Shown: piece by piece, positions 25,914 through 34,371 of the stretch
How the letters are laid out: every line of letters starts with the position of its first letter
How positions within the stretch are numbered: position 1 is the stretch's first letter
Origin: an uncultured Paracoccaceae bacterium
Lineage (GTDB): Bacteria; Pseudomonadota; Alphaproteobacteria; Rhodobacterales; Rhodobacteraceae
Direction: 5' to 3'
Length of the DNA stretch: 64,000 nt
Assembly: GCA_947503965.1 (NCBI GenBank)
Contig: CANNFU010000001.1
Coordinates: 434,001 to 498,000 of the forward strand
The notes under the pieces: generated by a model
The model's database searches: none
The model's input: only the letters and a program-made list of their open reading frames with translations
Told to the model about the DNA's origin: nothing
Translations under genes and position numbers: made by a program

Positions 25914-26492
25914 ATGAACTACAGCGAAATTATTCCCTGGATGGTGCTGGGGTTGCTGATCCTTGGCGGTTACGCCCTGAGCAAACGGCAACAGCGTGAC
26001 AAATTTTCCATATTTGATGCACTCTTTGGCTGGATAGTCGAGATGTTCACGGACCGCCGCGACCTGCCGGACAACCGACCACGCGGACGGCGCGGCCCCG
26101 ATATGGCCTTAAGCGCGGGTCGTGATCCGGCGCATCAAAATACGCGCTTGCGCCAGATTTTCATCCCCATGGAGCCACACGAAGAAGAAGCGCTGCGCGC
26201 GTTCTATCTGACCGAACTGGGCCTTGACGAAATGCGCGCGCCGCAGTCGCATCTGCAACAGGACGGGTTCTGGGCGATTGCGGGCACACGCCAGCTTTAC
26301 ATGGGTACAATGCCCGATTTCAAAGTCGAACGCGGAGAGTTGCCCGCCTTTCCTATCCGCAATATCCGCGATGTTTCGGATCGTCTGACGGTGCTTGGCT
26401 ATGATACCCAATGGGATCGTAGAGCTGGTTATGTGGAGAAGCTGCTGGTCACTGATCCAGCGGGCAATCGGATTGCGCTGATCGCCGCGTAA
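25914..26492 (+). CDS. Membrane-anchored VOC-fold protein
   Basis: 192 residues. Residues 7-24 (IPWMVLGLLILGGYALSK) form one membrane helix, a basic, proline-rich linker follows to about residue 70, and a VOC domain comes after (RQIFIPMEPHEEEALRAFYL, GFWAIAGTRQLYMG, DPAGNRIALIA). Compared with its neighbour, the metal positions differ: the first His position is Ile/Pro and the last Glu is Ala (RIALIA). It may therefore bind rather than catalyse. Three-gene unit with the small anchor and the soluble VOC protein. Confidence 0.78.
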   Translation: MNYSEIIPWMVLGLLILGGYALSKRQQRDKFSIFDALFGWIVEMFTDRRDLPDNRPRGRRGPDMALSAGRDPAHQNTRLRQIFIPMEPHEEEALRAFYLTELGLDEMRAPQSHLQQDGFWAIAGTRQLYMGTMPDFKVERGELPAFPIRNIRDVSDRLTVLGYDTQWDRRAGYVEKLLVTDPAGNRIALIAA

Positions 26493-26574
26493 GCGGCGCA
26501 ACCGCGCATTATCGCCGCACTACCCGTTTCCTTATCGTATCGGCGTGTTAGGTCATGCTCAAATGCGAGGACTA

Positions 26575-27231
26575 ATGCTGCTGCACGCCGAAAACATCCA
26601 CAAAACCTACACCACAGCCGACGGCCCGTTTGAGGTCTTGCGCGGCGTTGATCTGACGCTTGGTGGGGGCGAAACCCTTGCGCTGACCGGTGAGTCGGGA
26701 AGCGGCAAAAGCACGCTGTTGCACCTGATCGGCGGGCTGGATACTCCGGACACCGGTGTGATCCGCCTGAATGGCACAGATATGGCGGGGTTGGATGATA
26801 GCGGGCGTGCGGCGCTGCGTCGTGGCACCGTTGGGGTCGTATTTCAACAATTCAACCTGATCCCCAGCTTGAAAGTTGCCGACAATATCGCCTTTCAAGC
26901 GCGGTTGGCCGATCAGCATGATGCGGCATGGGCCGAAACACTGGCCGAACGCATGGGGCTGACCCCGCATCTGAACAAATATCCCGAACAGCTTTCGGGC
27001 GGCCAACAGCAACGCGTGGCCATCGCACGCACGCTTGCCCCCAAACCCCGCCTTGTGCTGGCGGATGAGCCGACCGGCAATCTTGATGAAAGCACCGCCG
27101 CGACGGTCATGGACCTGATGCTGGAGCTTGTCTCGGCATCAGGGGCGGGCCTGTTGATGGTCACACATTCCGAGGCGCTGGCGGCGCGCCTGTCGCGCCG
27201 CTTGCATCTGAAGGCGGGACAAATCGCATGA
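26575..27231 (+). CDS. ABC transporter ATP-binding protein (LolD/MacB type)
   Basis: 218 residues from ATG 26575 (GCGAGG just upstream). Walker A GESGSGKSTL, Q-loop FQQFNLIPS, signature LSGGQQQRV, Walker B LVLADEPTGNLD and switch His VTHSEAL. The NLIPSLKVADNI-type insertion and ADEPTGNLDE are typical of the MacB/LolD group, which works with FtsX-like permeases. It overlaps the permease gene by ATGA. Confidence 0.92.
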   Translation: MLLHAENIHKTYTTADGPFEVLRGVDLTLGGGETLALTGESGSGKSTLLHLIGGLDTPDTGVIRLNGTDMAGLDDSGRAALRRGTVGVVFQQFNLIPSLKVADNIAFQARLADQHDAAWAETLAERMGLTPHLNKYPEQLSGGQQQRVAIARTLAPKPRLVLADEPTGNLDESTAATVMDLMLELVSASGAGLLMVTHSEALAARLSRRLHLKAGQIA

Positions 27232-29612
27232 CACGCGTAACGCTGCGGGCGCTTTTGTCCCATTGGTGGCGCAATCCGATGCAGCTGTTCACGCTGCTTG
27301 CAGGCTTGGCGCTGGCTACGGCGCTTTGGTCCGGTGTACAGGCCGTGAATGCCGAAGCGCGCGCAAGCTATGATGCCGCCGCCGCGACGCTGGGAGAGGG
27401 GCAATATGACAGGCTGATCCGCCGGGATGGCCAGCCGATGGATCAGGCGACGTACATCGCACTTCGCCGTGCAGGCTGGCTGGTCAGCCCGGTGGTGCAA
27501 GGGCGTTACAACGGTGTACGGATCGTGGGTGTCGACCCCCTGACCGCGCCGGGCGGTATCGGACCCATTGAATTGCAGGACGGCACCGATATCGGCAGCT
27601 TTTTCACAGGTCAGGGTCAGCTTTTCGCTAACGCGGATACAGCCGCCGACCTGCCTGATCTGACGGTTGTCGTCTCGCCCAATACGGCACCCGGCACGGC
27701 TGTCACGGATATCGGTGTCGCGCAAAGACTTCTGGGCAAGGACAATCAGATTGACAGTCTGCTTGTGCTGCCGCGCCAACCGAAAACGCAGGCCGCACTA
27801 GATGCCGTTGTCCCACAACTGACCCGTCAGCAGGCGCAAGCAGGTTCAGATATCGGGCGGTTGACGGACAGCTTTCACCTGAACCTGACGGCCTTTGGTT
27901 TGTTATCCTTCGCGGTCGGCATTTTCATTGTGCACGGTGCCATCGGTCTGGCGTTCGAACAACGGCGACCCGTGGTGCGCACCCTGCGTGCCCTTGGTCT
28001 GCCGCTGCGGCGGCTGGTTCTGCTGATGGGTGCGGAATTGATGCTTTTCGCGCTTGTTGCCGGGATTGTGGGCGTGGCGCTGGGCTATGTGATCGCGGCC
28101 TTGCTGCTGCCTGATGTTGCCGCCACTTTGCGCGGGCTTTATGGGGCTGACGTTTCGGGCACGTTGCAACTGCGGCCAGTTTGGTGGCTGTCAGGTCTCG
28201 CGATCGCGCTGGGCGGCACGGCGCTGGCCGCCAGTGGCGCGCTTTACAAACTGTCCAAAATGCCGCTGCTTGCCGCAGCTCAACCGCGCGCTTTGGCGAT
28301 GGCTGCGGGCCAAAGCGCGCGGCTGCAAGGGATCGGTGCGGCACTCCTGCTGACCTTGTCAGTCACTCTGATGTTCACCGCGAACGGGCTGATCGGCGGG
28401 TTTGGCCTGCTGGCCAGCTTGCTGATCGGGGCAGCACTTGCCCTGCCGCTGATCCTTGACCGCATTCTTGCCGCGGCAAGTGCGATGGCCCGTTCGGTCA
28501 AGGCACAATGGTTCTGGGCAGACACGCGACAGCAGTTGCCGGGTCTATCGCTTGCCCTGATGGCGCTGCTGCTGGCAATGGCCGCCAATGTTGGCGTTTC
28601 CACGATGGTGTCGAGCTTTCGACTGACATTCGTGGATTTTCTCGATCAGCGGCTGGCGTCAGAGCTTTACGTCCGCACCGAAGACGCGACGCAAGGTGCA
28701 GCCCTGATAGATTTCGCGACCCCACGCGTTGACGCAATTCTGCCCATCCAAAACGCTGACGTGCAGATCGCCGGGCAACCGACCGAGGTTTACGGGACCC
28801 GTGATCACAGCACATATCGGGACAACTGGGTTTTCCTGCAAAGCACGCCAACCCCCTGGGATACGACATTTGCCGGGCAGACGATCCTGATCAATGAACA
28901 ACTGTCGCGGCGGGCCGGGCTGAATGTGGGGGATGTGATCCCGCTGCAAGGTCAGGATTTCACAATCGCGGGTGTCTATGGCGATTACGGCAACCCCATC
29001 GGACAGGCGGTCATCGGCGAAGATATCTTTGCCACGCTTTACCCGGGTATTGCGCCCGAAAACTTTGGCATCCGCATTAATCCCGATGATGTGCCGACAT
29101 TCCTTTCAGAGCTTGAAGCGGCCACCGGCATTGCTGCCACCCAATCGATCAATCAGGCGGGGATCAAGGCGATATCGCTGTCGATCTTTGAACGCACCTT
29201 CACTGTGACAACTGCACTCAACATCCTGACGCTTGCCGTCGCTGGCTTTGCGATCCTGATGAGCCTTCTGACACTGGCCAGCATGCGCATCCCGCAACTG
29301 GCCCCTGCATGGGCCATGGGTATGACGCGCAGCCAGATCGGCAAGCTGGAGCTTTTGCGCGCTGTGCTGCTGGCGGTTCTTACGGCCATGATCGCGCTGC
29401 CGCTTGGTCTGGCGTTGGCATGGGCGCTGCTGGCGGTGGTCAATGTGGCGGCCTTTGGGTGGCAATTGCCAATGTATCTGTTCCCGGCCGATTACGCGCG
29501 GCTTGGCCTATTTGCCCTGCTCGCCGCCGCCCTTGCCGCGCTTTGGCCTGCCAGACGGCTGGCACGGACGCCACCTGCTGATCTGCTCAAGGTATTCTCG
29601 AATGAACGCTAA
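27228..29612 (+). CDS. FtsX-like ABC permease
   Basis: 794 residues with an N-terminal helix (QLFTLLAGLALATALWSG), a large periplasmic part, then three helices (near 215-360), a central helical stretch, a second periplasmic part (starting near LTFVDFLDQRLASE) and a final set of three helices ending at PARRLARTPPADLLK. This is the two-half FtsX/MacB-like layout. Together with the ATPase and the following AttH-like protein it makes an AttEFGH-type cassette; the cargo is unknown. Confidence 0.88.
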   Translation: MTRVTLRALLSHWWRNPMQLFTLLAGLALATALWSGVQAVNAEARASYDAAAATLGEGQYDRLIRRDGQPMDQATYIALRRAGWLVSPVVQGRYNGVRIVGVDPLTAPGGIGPIELQDGTDIGSFFTGQGQLFANADTAADLPDLTVVVSPNTAPGTAVTDIGVAQRLLGKDNQIDSLLVLPRQPKTQAALDAVVPQLTRQQAQAGSDIGRLTDSFHLNLTAFGLLSFAVGIFIVHGAIGLAFEQRRPVVRTLRALGLPLRRLVLLMGAELMLFALVAGIVGVALGYVIAALLLPDVAATLRGLYGADVSGTLQLRPVWWLSGLAIALGGTALAASGALYKLSKMPLLAAAQPRALAMAAGQSARLQGIGAALLLTLSVTLMFTANGLIGGFGLLASLLIGAALALPLILDRILAAASAMARSVKAQWFWADTRQQLPGLSLALMALLLAMAANVGVSTMVSSFRLTFVDFLDQRLASELYVRTEDATQGAALIDFATPRVDAILPIQNADVQIAGQPTEVYGTRDHSTYRDNWVFLQSTPTPWDTTFAGQTILINEQLSRRAGLNVGDVIPLQGQDFTIAGVYGDYGNPIGQAVIGEDIFATLYPGIAPENFGIRINPDDVPTFLSELEAATGIAATQSINQAGIKAISLSIFERTFTVTTALNILTLAVAGFAILMSLLTLASMRIPQLAPAWAMGMTRSQIGKLELLRAVLLAVLTAMIALPLGLALAWALLAVVNVAAFGWQLPMYLFPADYARLGLFALLAAALAALWPARRLARTPPADLLKVFSNER

Positions 29613-30636
29613 AGCACTGATCCTTTGTCTGCTGCCGTTGACAGCCACCGCCCAAGGCTTTGCCGGTCTGGGAACAGAGTTGGAGGGTTTCGCGGTCCCG
29701 CAACCCGACCCGGTTTTCGACTTCCCGACCGACCACGGTCCGCACAACGACTACCGGATCGAATGGTGGTATCTGACCGCAAATCTGCAAGGTCCAGATG
29801 GCACCCCATATGGCTTGCAATGGACACTGTTCCGCTCGGCCATGGCTCCGGAAGAGCGTGAAGACTGGAAATCACCGCAACTCTGGATGGGGCATGCGGC
29901 TGTCACGACACCTGACCATCACTATGTCAGCGAACGGCTCGCCCGTGGCGGTGTCGGACAGGCCGGCGTGATCGCGGATCCGTTTGCGGCATGGATCGAT
30001 GACTGGACGCTGCAGGGCGACTGGGAAACGTTGCAAATGACTGCCAGCGCCCCGGATTTCGCCTATGAGATGACGCTGACCGCCGAAGGACCTTTGGTTT
30101 TTCACGGTGATGATGGATACTCGGTCAAGTCCGCCGCTGGGCAGGCGTCTTACTACTATTCGCAACCCTTCTTCCGGATCGCAGGCACGCTGCAACTGCC
30201 CCAAGGCGATATCCCTGTCACCGGTAACGCGTGGCTCGACCGGGAATGGTCATCGCAGCCTTTGGCGGATAATCAAACCGGTTGGGACTGGTTCTCGCTC
30301 TCGTTCGATGACGGAAACAAGTTGATGGGGTTCCGGCTGCAGCAGACCGACGGGAACAACTATACCTCAGCCACATGGATCACGGCTGACGGACAAACCA
30401 CGGCCTACCCAGACGGGGCACTCAGCGCCACACCGCTGGACACGCACAATACCGCCGGTCGGGATGTACCGGTCCGCTGGCAGGTGCAACTGCCCGCAAA
30501 AGATGTCAATGTGACTGTCGAAGCCATCAATCCCGATGCATGGATGGCCACATCAATCCCATACTGGGAGGGGCCAGTGACGGTCACAGGCAGTCATGCG
30601 GGCGAAGGGTATTTGGAAATGACAGGTTATGAGTAA
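29602..30636 (+). CDS. AttH/CrtC-like lipocalin-domain secreted protein
   Basis: 344 residues from ATG 29602, overlapping the permease stop by 11 bases. It has a short signal peptide (ALILCLLPLTATAQG). Family motifs: DYRIEWWYLTANLQG, HAAVTTPDHHYVSERLARG, TGNAWLDREWSSQPL and WDWFSLSFDDG. AttH-like proteins are periplasmic two-domain lipocalin-like partners of an ABC exporter; CrtC is the related carotenoid hydratase. The context (ABC pair immediately upstream) favours AttH. Confidence 0.87.
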   Translation: MNAKALILCLLPLTATAQGFAGLGTELEGFAVPQPDPVFDFPTDHGPHNDYRIEWWYLTANLQGPDGTPYGLQWTLFRSAMAPEEREDWKSPQLWMGHAAVTTPDHHYVSERLARGGVGQAGVIADPFAAWIDDWTLQGDWETLQMTASAPDFAYEMTLTAEGPLVFHGDDGYSVKSAAGQASYYYSQPFFRIAGTLQLPQGDIPVTGNAWLDREWSSQPLADNQTGWDWFSLSFDDGNKLMGFRLQQTDGNNYTSATWITADGQTTAYPDGALSATPLDTHNTAGRDVPVRWQVQLPAKDVNVTVEAINPDAWMATSIPYWEGPVTVTGSHAGEGYLEMTGYE

Positions 30637-31186
30637 TTGGTTCGAAACGCTTGAGGGTATCCATACGCAGGTTTGGGACATCATGGTGCAAGGTGTCGTG
30701 GACGCCAACAATCCTGCACGCAGGCCAACATTCGCAACCGTATCGCCAGACAACTGGCCCGAGGCGCGTACGGTTGTCCTGCGCGGATCAGACACAGAGG
30801 CCGCAATGGTCTGGGTACATACCGATCTGCATTCCGACAAAATCCGCAGCCTGCACAGCACGCCGCGTGCTGCGCTGCATATCTGGGATGCCGATCAGGC
30901 GCTGCAGATCCGAATGCAGGCCGAGATCCAGATCACATCCGGGTCAACCGTGCAACCAATTTGGGACAACATCCCCGACCATTCCAAACAAAGCTATGGC
31001 GTGACCCCACCGCCCGGCACAGCCATCGACACAAGCCTCGATTACGTCAAGAACCCTGACCCTGATACGTTCGCCGTGCTGCATTGCAAGATCATGCAGA
31101 TCGATGCGGTTCACCTGGGCGAACACCACCGACGTTGCAGTTTCTCACGAGCGCGTGGATGGCAAGGTCAGTGGCTTTCCCCGTAA
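30629..31186 (+). CDS. Pyridoxamine 5'-phosphate oxidase-family protein
   Basis: 185 residues, overlapping the AttH-like gene by 8 bases. Split-barrel flavin fold with FATVSPDNWPEARTVVLRG, WVHTDLHSDKIRSL, RAALHIWDADQALQIRM and the ending HLGEHHRR-F-R-GWQGQWLSP. The family includes true PdxH enzymes and many FMN or heme binders; the length and ending fit a general PNPOx-like protein rather than PdxH. Confidence 0.85.
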   Translation: MSNWFETLEGIHTQVWDIMVQGVVDANNPARRPTFATVSPDNWPEARTVVLRGSDTEAAMVWVHTDLHSDKIRSLHSTPRAALHIWDADQALQIRMQAEIQITSGSTVQPIWDNIPDHSKQSYGVTPPPGTAIDTSLDYVKNPDPDTFAVLHCKIMQIDAVHLGEHHRRCSFSRARGWQGQWLSP

Positions 31187-31210
31187 AGCGCCGCCCGTTA
31201 CAACGCTGAT

Positions 31211-33310
31211 ATGAACACACTTCCCCTCACCCGCGACCTTGTCCTGATTGGCGGCGGTCATACCCACGCGCTGGTGCTGCGCAAATGGGGGATGAACCCG
31301 TTACCGGGGGTGCGCGTGACGGTGATCAACCCGGGGCCAACGGCACCCTATTCAGGCATGCTACCGGGTTTTGTGGCGGGGCACTATACGCGGGACGAGC
31401 TGGATATCGACCTTGTGAAACTCGCGCGATTTGCCGGGGCTCGTCTGATAAACGGATACGCAACCGGCCTTGATCCGGTGGCCAAGACCATCACCGTCGC
31501 GGATCGTCCCGCTATTGCCTACGATGTTGCTGCGGTTGATGTCGGGATCACTTCAACCATGCCCGATCTGCCGGGATTTACGGCGCATGCGATCCCGGCC
31601 AAGCCGCTTGGCACATTTGCAACCCGCTGGGATACATTTCGCGCCAATGCCGAAAACCCGCAGATCGTGATCATCGGTGGCGGCGTCGCAGGCGCTGAAC
31701 TCGCCATGGCGATGGCACACGCGTTGCGGGATAAAAACCCCGAGGTCAGACTGGTTGATCGCAGTCGCGTACTTTCCGCACTTGGCTATACCGCCCGACA
31801 AAAGATGCTGGCGGCGCTGGCCTCTGCCAGCGTGGAAATCATCGAAGACGCGGAAGTGTCCGAGATTTTTCCCGAAGGTGTCGTGCTGAACGATGGGCGC
31901 ACAATCCGCAGTGATTTCACCACCGGTGCCGCGGGGGCGAAGCCGCATGATTGGATCGCGGATACGGGTCTGGACTTGCATGACGGCTTCATCACGGTTG
32001 ATGCCAATTTGCGTTCAAGCGACCCTGACGTCTTTGCCGTTGGTGATTGCGCCCATCTCAGCCATGATCCGCGTCCGAAGGCCGGTGTCTATGCCGTGCG
32101 CGAAGCGCCTGTGCTTTATGACAATCTGAGGGCGGTGTTGTCGGGCGGGGATCTACGGCCCTACAAACCACAAAAGGATTATCTAAAGCTGGTGTCGCTG
32201 GGCGGCAAATCCGCCTTGGCCGAGAAATTCGGCACCGCCCGCGAAGGGCCGCTTTTGTGGAAGCTCAAGGATTACATCGACCGCAAGTTCATGGACCAGT
32301 TCGACCGTCTGCCAGAAATGGAGCTGCCAAAACTGCCCCGCACAGTGGCGCTGGGCGTTAAAGAGGCGCAGGGTGACAAGCCCATGTGCGGTGGATGCGG
32401 TGCAAAGGTCGGGCGGGCAGCCCTGCAATCGGTGTTGAATGATACGTTCGGCGATGATGCCGCACAGGTGCAGCCGGGGCAGGTGATCACCACCGATCAT
32501 CTGCGCAGTCTGACTGAAGACACCGTGATGATGACCCGCATCGCCGCCGTGCATGCGCTTGGCGACATCTGGGCGATGGGCGGCCAACCGCAGGTGGCAA
32601 CGACAAGCATCATACTGCCGCGTATGTCCGGCGCGCTGCAGACGCGGACCCTGCACGAGATCATGCAGACCGCATCAGCCGTGATGGATGACGCGGGCGC
32701 ACGGATTGTCGGTGGCCACACGTCACTGGGTGACGAGCTTACGCTTGGCTTCACGATCACCGGGCTGACAAAGACGCTGATCACATTGGCCGGGGCAAAT
32801 CCCGGCGATGCGCTGATCCTGACCAAACCGATTGGTAGTGGGACAATCATGGCGGCGGACATGGCGGGCAAGGCACCTGGCGCAGATGTCATGGCCTGTC
32901 TGGCACATATGGTGCAGCCGCAAGGTGAGGCGTCAAGAATACTGAGTAAAGCAAATGCAATGACGGATATCACCGGTTTTGGCCTTGCCGGGCACCTGCG
33001 CGGGATGTGCGATGCCTCGGGGGTTGGTGCGCGGATCGAACTTGGCACCATTCCGTTGATGCAAGGTGCGTTGAAGCTATGCGAACAGGGGATCAGGTCG
33101 ACATTGTTCGACGATAACCGCGCCGGGGCCGGCGCGATCAACGGACCGGAATTTGACCTTCTGTTTGATCCGCAGACGGCAGGTGGCCTATTGGCGGCCA
33201 TACCGCGCAAAAGGGCGGATCAGATCCTGAAAAAACTGCGCGATGCCGGGTATCCAGCGGCGATAATCGGTGACGTAACAGATACTGGCGTACTGGAAAC
33301 CAAGGTCTGA
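31211..33310 (+). CDS. selD: Selenide, water dikinase fused to an NADH dehydrogenase-like flavoprotein
   Basis: 699 residues in two parts. Residues 1-370: an FAD/NAD(P) oxidoreductase (VLIGGGHTHALVLRKWG, IIGGGVAGAELAMAM, FAVGDCAHLS). Residues about 390-699: SelD (KPMCGGCGAKVGRAALQ, LGDIWAMGGQPQVA, GGHTSLGDELTLGFTITG, DITGFGLAGHLRGM), which makes selenophosphate for selenocysteine or selenouridine. The SelD active-site residue is Cys, not Sec (TGT/TGC codons in the MCGGCG box). Such fusions are known in proteobacteria. It is convergent with algL across 17 bases. Confidence 0.93.
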   Translation: MNTLPLTRDLVLIGGGHTHALVLRKWGMNPLPGVRVTVINPGPTAPYSGMLPGFVAGHYTRDELDIDLVKLARFAGARLINGYATGLDPVAKTITVADRPAIAYDVAAVDVGITSTMPDLPGFTAHAIPAKPLGTFATRWDTFRANAENPQIVIIGGGVAGAELAMAMAHALRDKNPEVRLVDRSRVLSALGYTARQKMLAALASASVEIIEDAEVSEIFPEGVVLNDGRTIRSDFTTGAAGAKPHDWIADTGLDLHDGFITVDANLRSSDPDVFAVGDCAHLSHDPRPKAGVYAVREAPVLYDNLRAVLSGGDLRPYKPQKDYLKLVSLGGKSALAEKFGTAREGPLLWKLKDYIDRKFMDQFDRLPEMELPKLPRTVALGVKEAQGDKPMCGGCGAKVGRAALQSVLNDTFGDDAAQVQPGQVITTDHLRSLTEDTVMMTRIAAVHALGDIWAMGGQPQVATTSIILPRMSGALQTRTLHEIMQTASAVMDDAGARIVGGHTSLGDELTLGFTITGLTKTLITLAGANPGDALILTKPIGSGTIMAADMAGKAPGADVMACLAHMVQPQGEASRILSKANAMTDITGFGLAGHLRGMCDASGVGARIELGTIPLMQGALKLCEQGIRSTLFDDNRAGAGAINGPEFDLLFDPQTAGGLLAAIPRKRADQILKKLRDAGYPAAIIGDVTDTGVLETKV

Positions 33311-33327
33311 CGCCTCGTCCCGGGATG

Positions 33328-34371
33328 CTATTCAGACAATTGCGCCGACGCCCAGATCAGTGCCTGATTGCCACCCAGCTTGCTGTGCGACAATGGACGA
33401 TGTTCTTCGGCAAAAGCATCCAATTCCGGGTCCCAGGACAAGGCAAGATACGCTTCAAGCCAAGCGAGTTGAAAACTGCGCAGTTCCTCGGTGCCGTCAA
33501 AGTAACTTTGCACCTCACCAGAATAGGCTTGGCTGCGTTCGCCGGTTTCCAGGTCATCCAGCGCAAACCGCACGATGCGATCCAGCGCGTTGTCGCACAC
33601 ACCCCTGATCGACAGGCCTTGTTGCTCCAGCAGCAATGTGGTGACAACCATCGGCGCAATGGCGTGCAACTGGTAGTGCAATGCGTATTTGCCGCGGCGT
33701 GTTTCCTGGGGCAGGCTGCCATCGGCGCGCGCCTCGCATTGCATCAATGTGGCCGACCAGGCTGACCAACGCAAAGCGACAGGATCATCATTGATTTCAG
33801 CGCTCAGATTGATGGCAAGCGTGGCCCAGCCACGCAAATTACCCAGCCGCGCACCCGATGTGGCGTCCTGTTCCCAGAATGCCATCTGCTCCTCTGTTCG
33901 CACGGCAAGCCAGTCTTTGATCTCGGTGCGCTTGGCCGGGTTCGATGAATAAGGCGCGACCTGATTATAGATGAATGCGAAACCGGCAAGACGTGAACCG
34001 ATGGACAATTGCGCGGTATAGCTGCGCAATTCGGAAAACGCATCGGCTTCGGCCCAAGTGGCAAGCTGCCCGATCACACAATCAGCCTGCGCCATCCGAT
34101 CACCTTCACCGGCGGTGACGTCATTGGCAATTTTGACAAGATCGCGCAGGAAAGTCTCGATCGGTTCAAGCGCGGCATTGACGGCGGCATTACTGTCTTC
34201 GTCGATGTCCGAGCGGCTTTCGCTTTCATCGGTGTACCGGCTGCCATAGTTCAGCGATATGACGGGTTCAGGCGTGGGCGGGCACACAAATGCCGTATCG
34301 TCGGCATGCGCGATATGACCGGTTGCACATGTCACTGCGATACAGGCGATGAAAAGCGGTATCTGTTTCAT
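33328..34371 (-). CDS. algL: AlgL-like protein (PL5 fold), catalytic residues replaced
   Basis: 347 residues, signal peptide (FIACIAVTCATGHIAHA-D), then the alginate lyase start CPPTPEPVISLNYGSRY. The family regions NNHxYW and RALxYHNY of active lyases read GNLRGW and YALHYQLH here, so the catalytic His, Arg and Tyr appear to be Leu, Tyr and His. I infer a structurally kept but lyase-inactive protein, or one with another specificity. It is last in the alg cluster and overlaps the upstream gene by ATGA. In Pseudomonas, AlgL clears stray polymer from the periplasm. Confidence 0.7.
   Translation of the reverse strand: MKQIPLFIACIAVTCATGHIAHADDTAFVCPPTPEPVISLNYGSRYTDESESRSDIDEDSNAAVNAALEPIETFLRDLVKIANDVTAGEGDRMAQADCVIGQLATWAEADAFSELRSYTAQLSIGSRLAGFAFIYNQVAPYSSNPAKRTEIKDWLAVRTEEQMAFWEQDATSGARLGNLRGWATLAINLSAEINDDPVALRWSAWSATLMQCEARADGSLPQETRRGKYALHYQLHAIAPMVVTTLLLEQQGLSIRGVCDNALDRIVRFALDDLETGERSQAYSGEVQSYFDGTEELRSFQLAWLEAYLALSWDPELDAFAEEHRPLSHSKLGGNQALIWASAQLSE

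Noticed and set aside
31211-33310. Possible selenocysteine (TGA) codon in selD
   Set aside because: The active-site box is encoded by ordinary Cys codons and the frame has no internal TGA.
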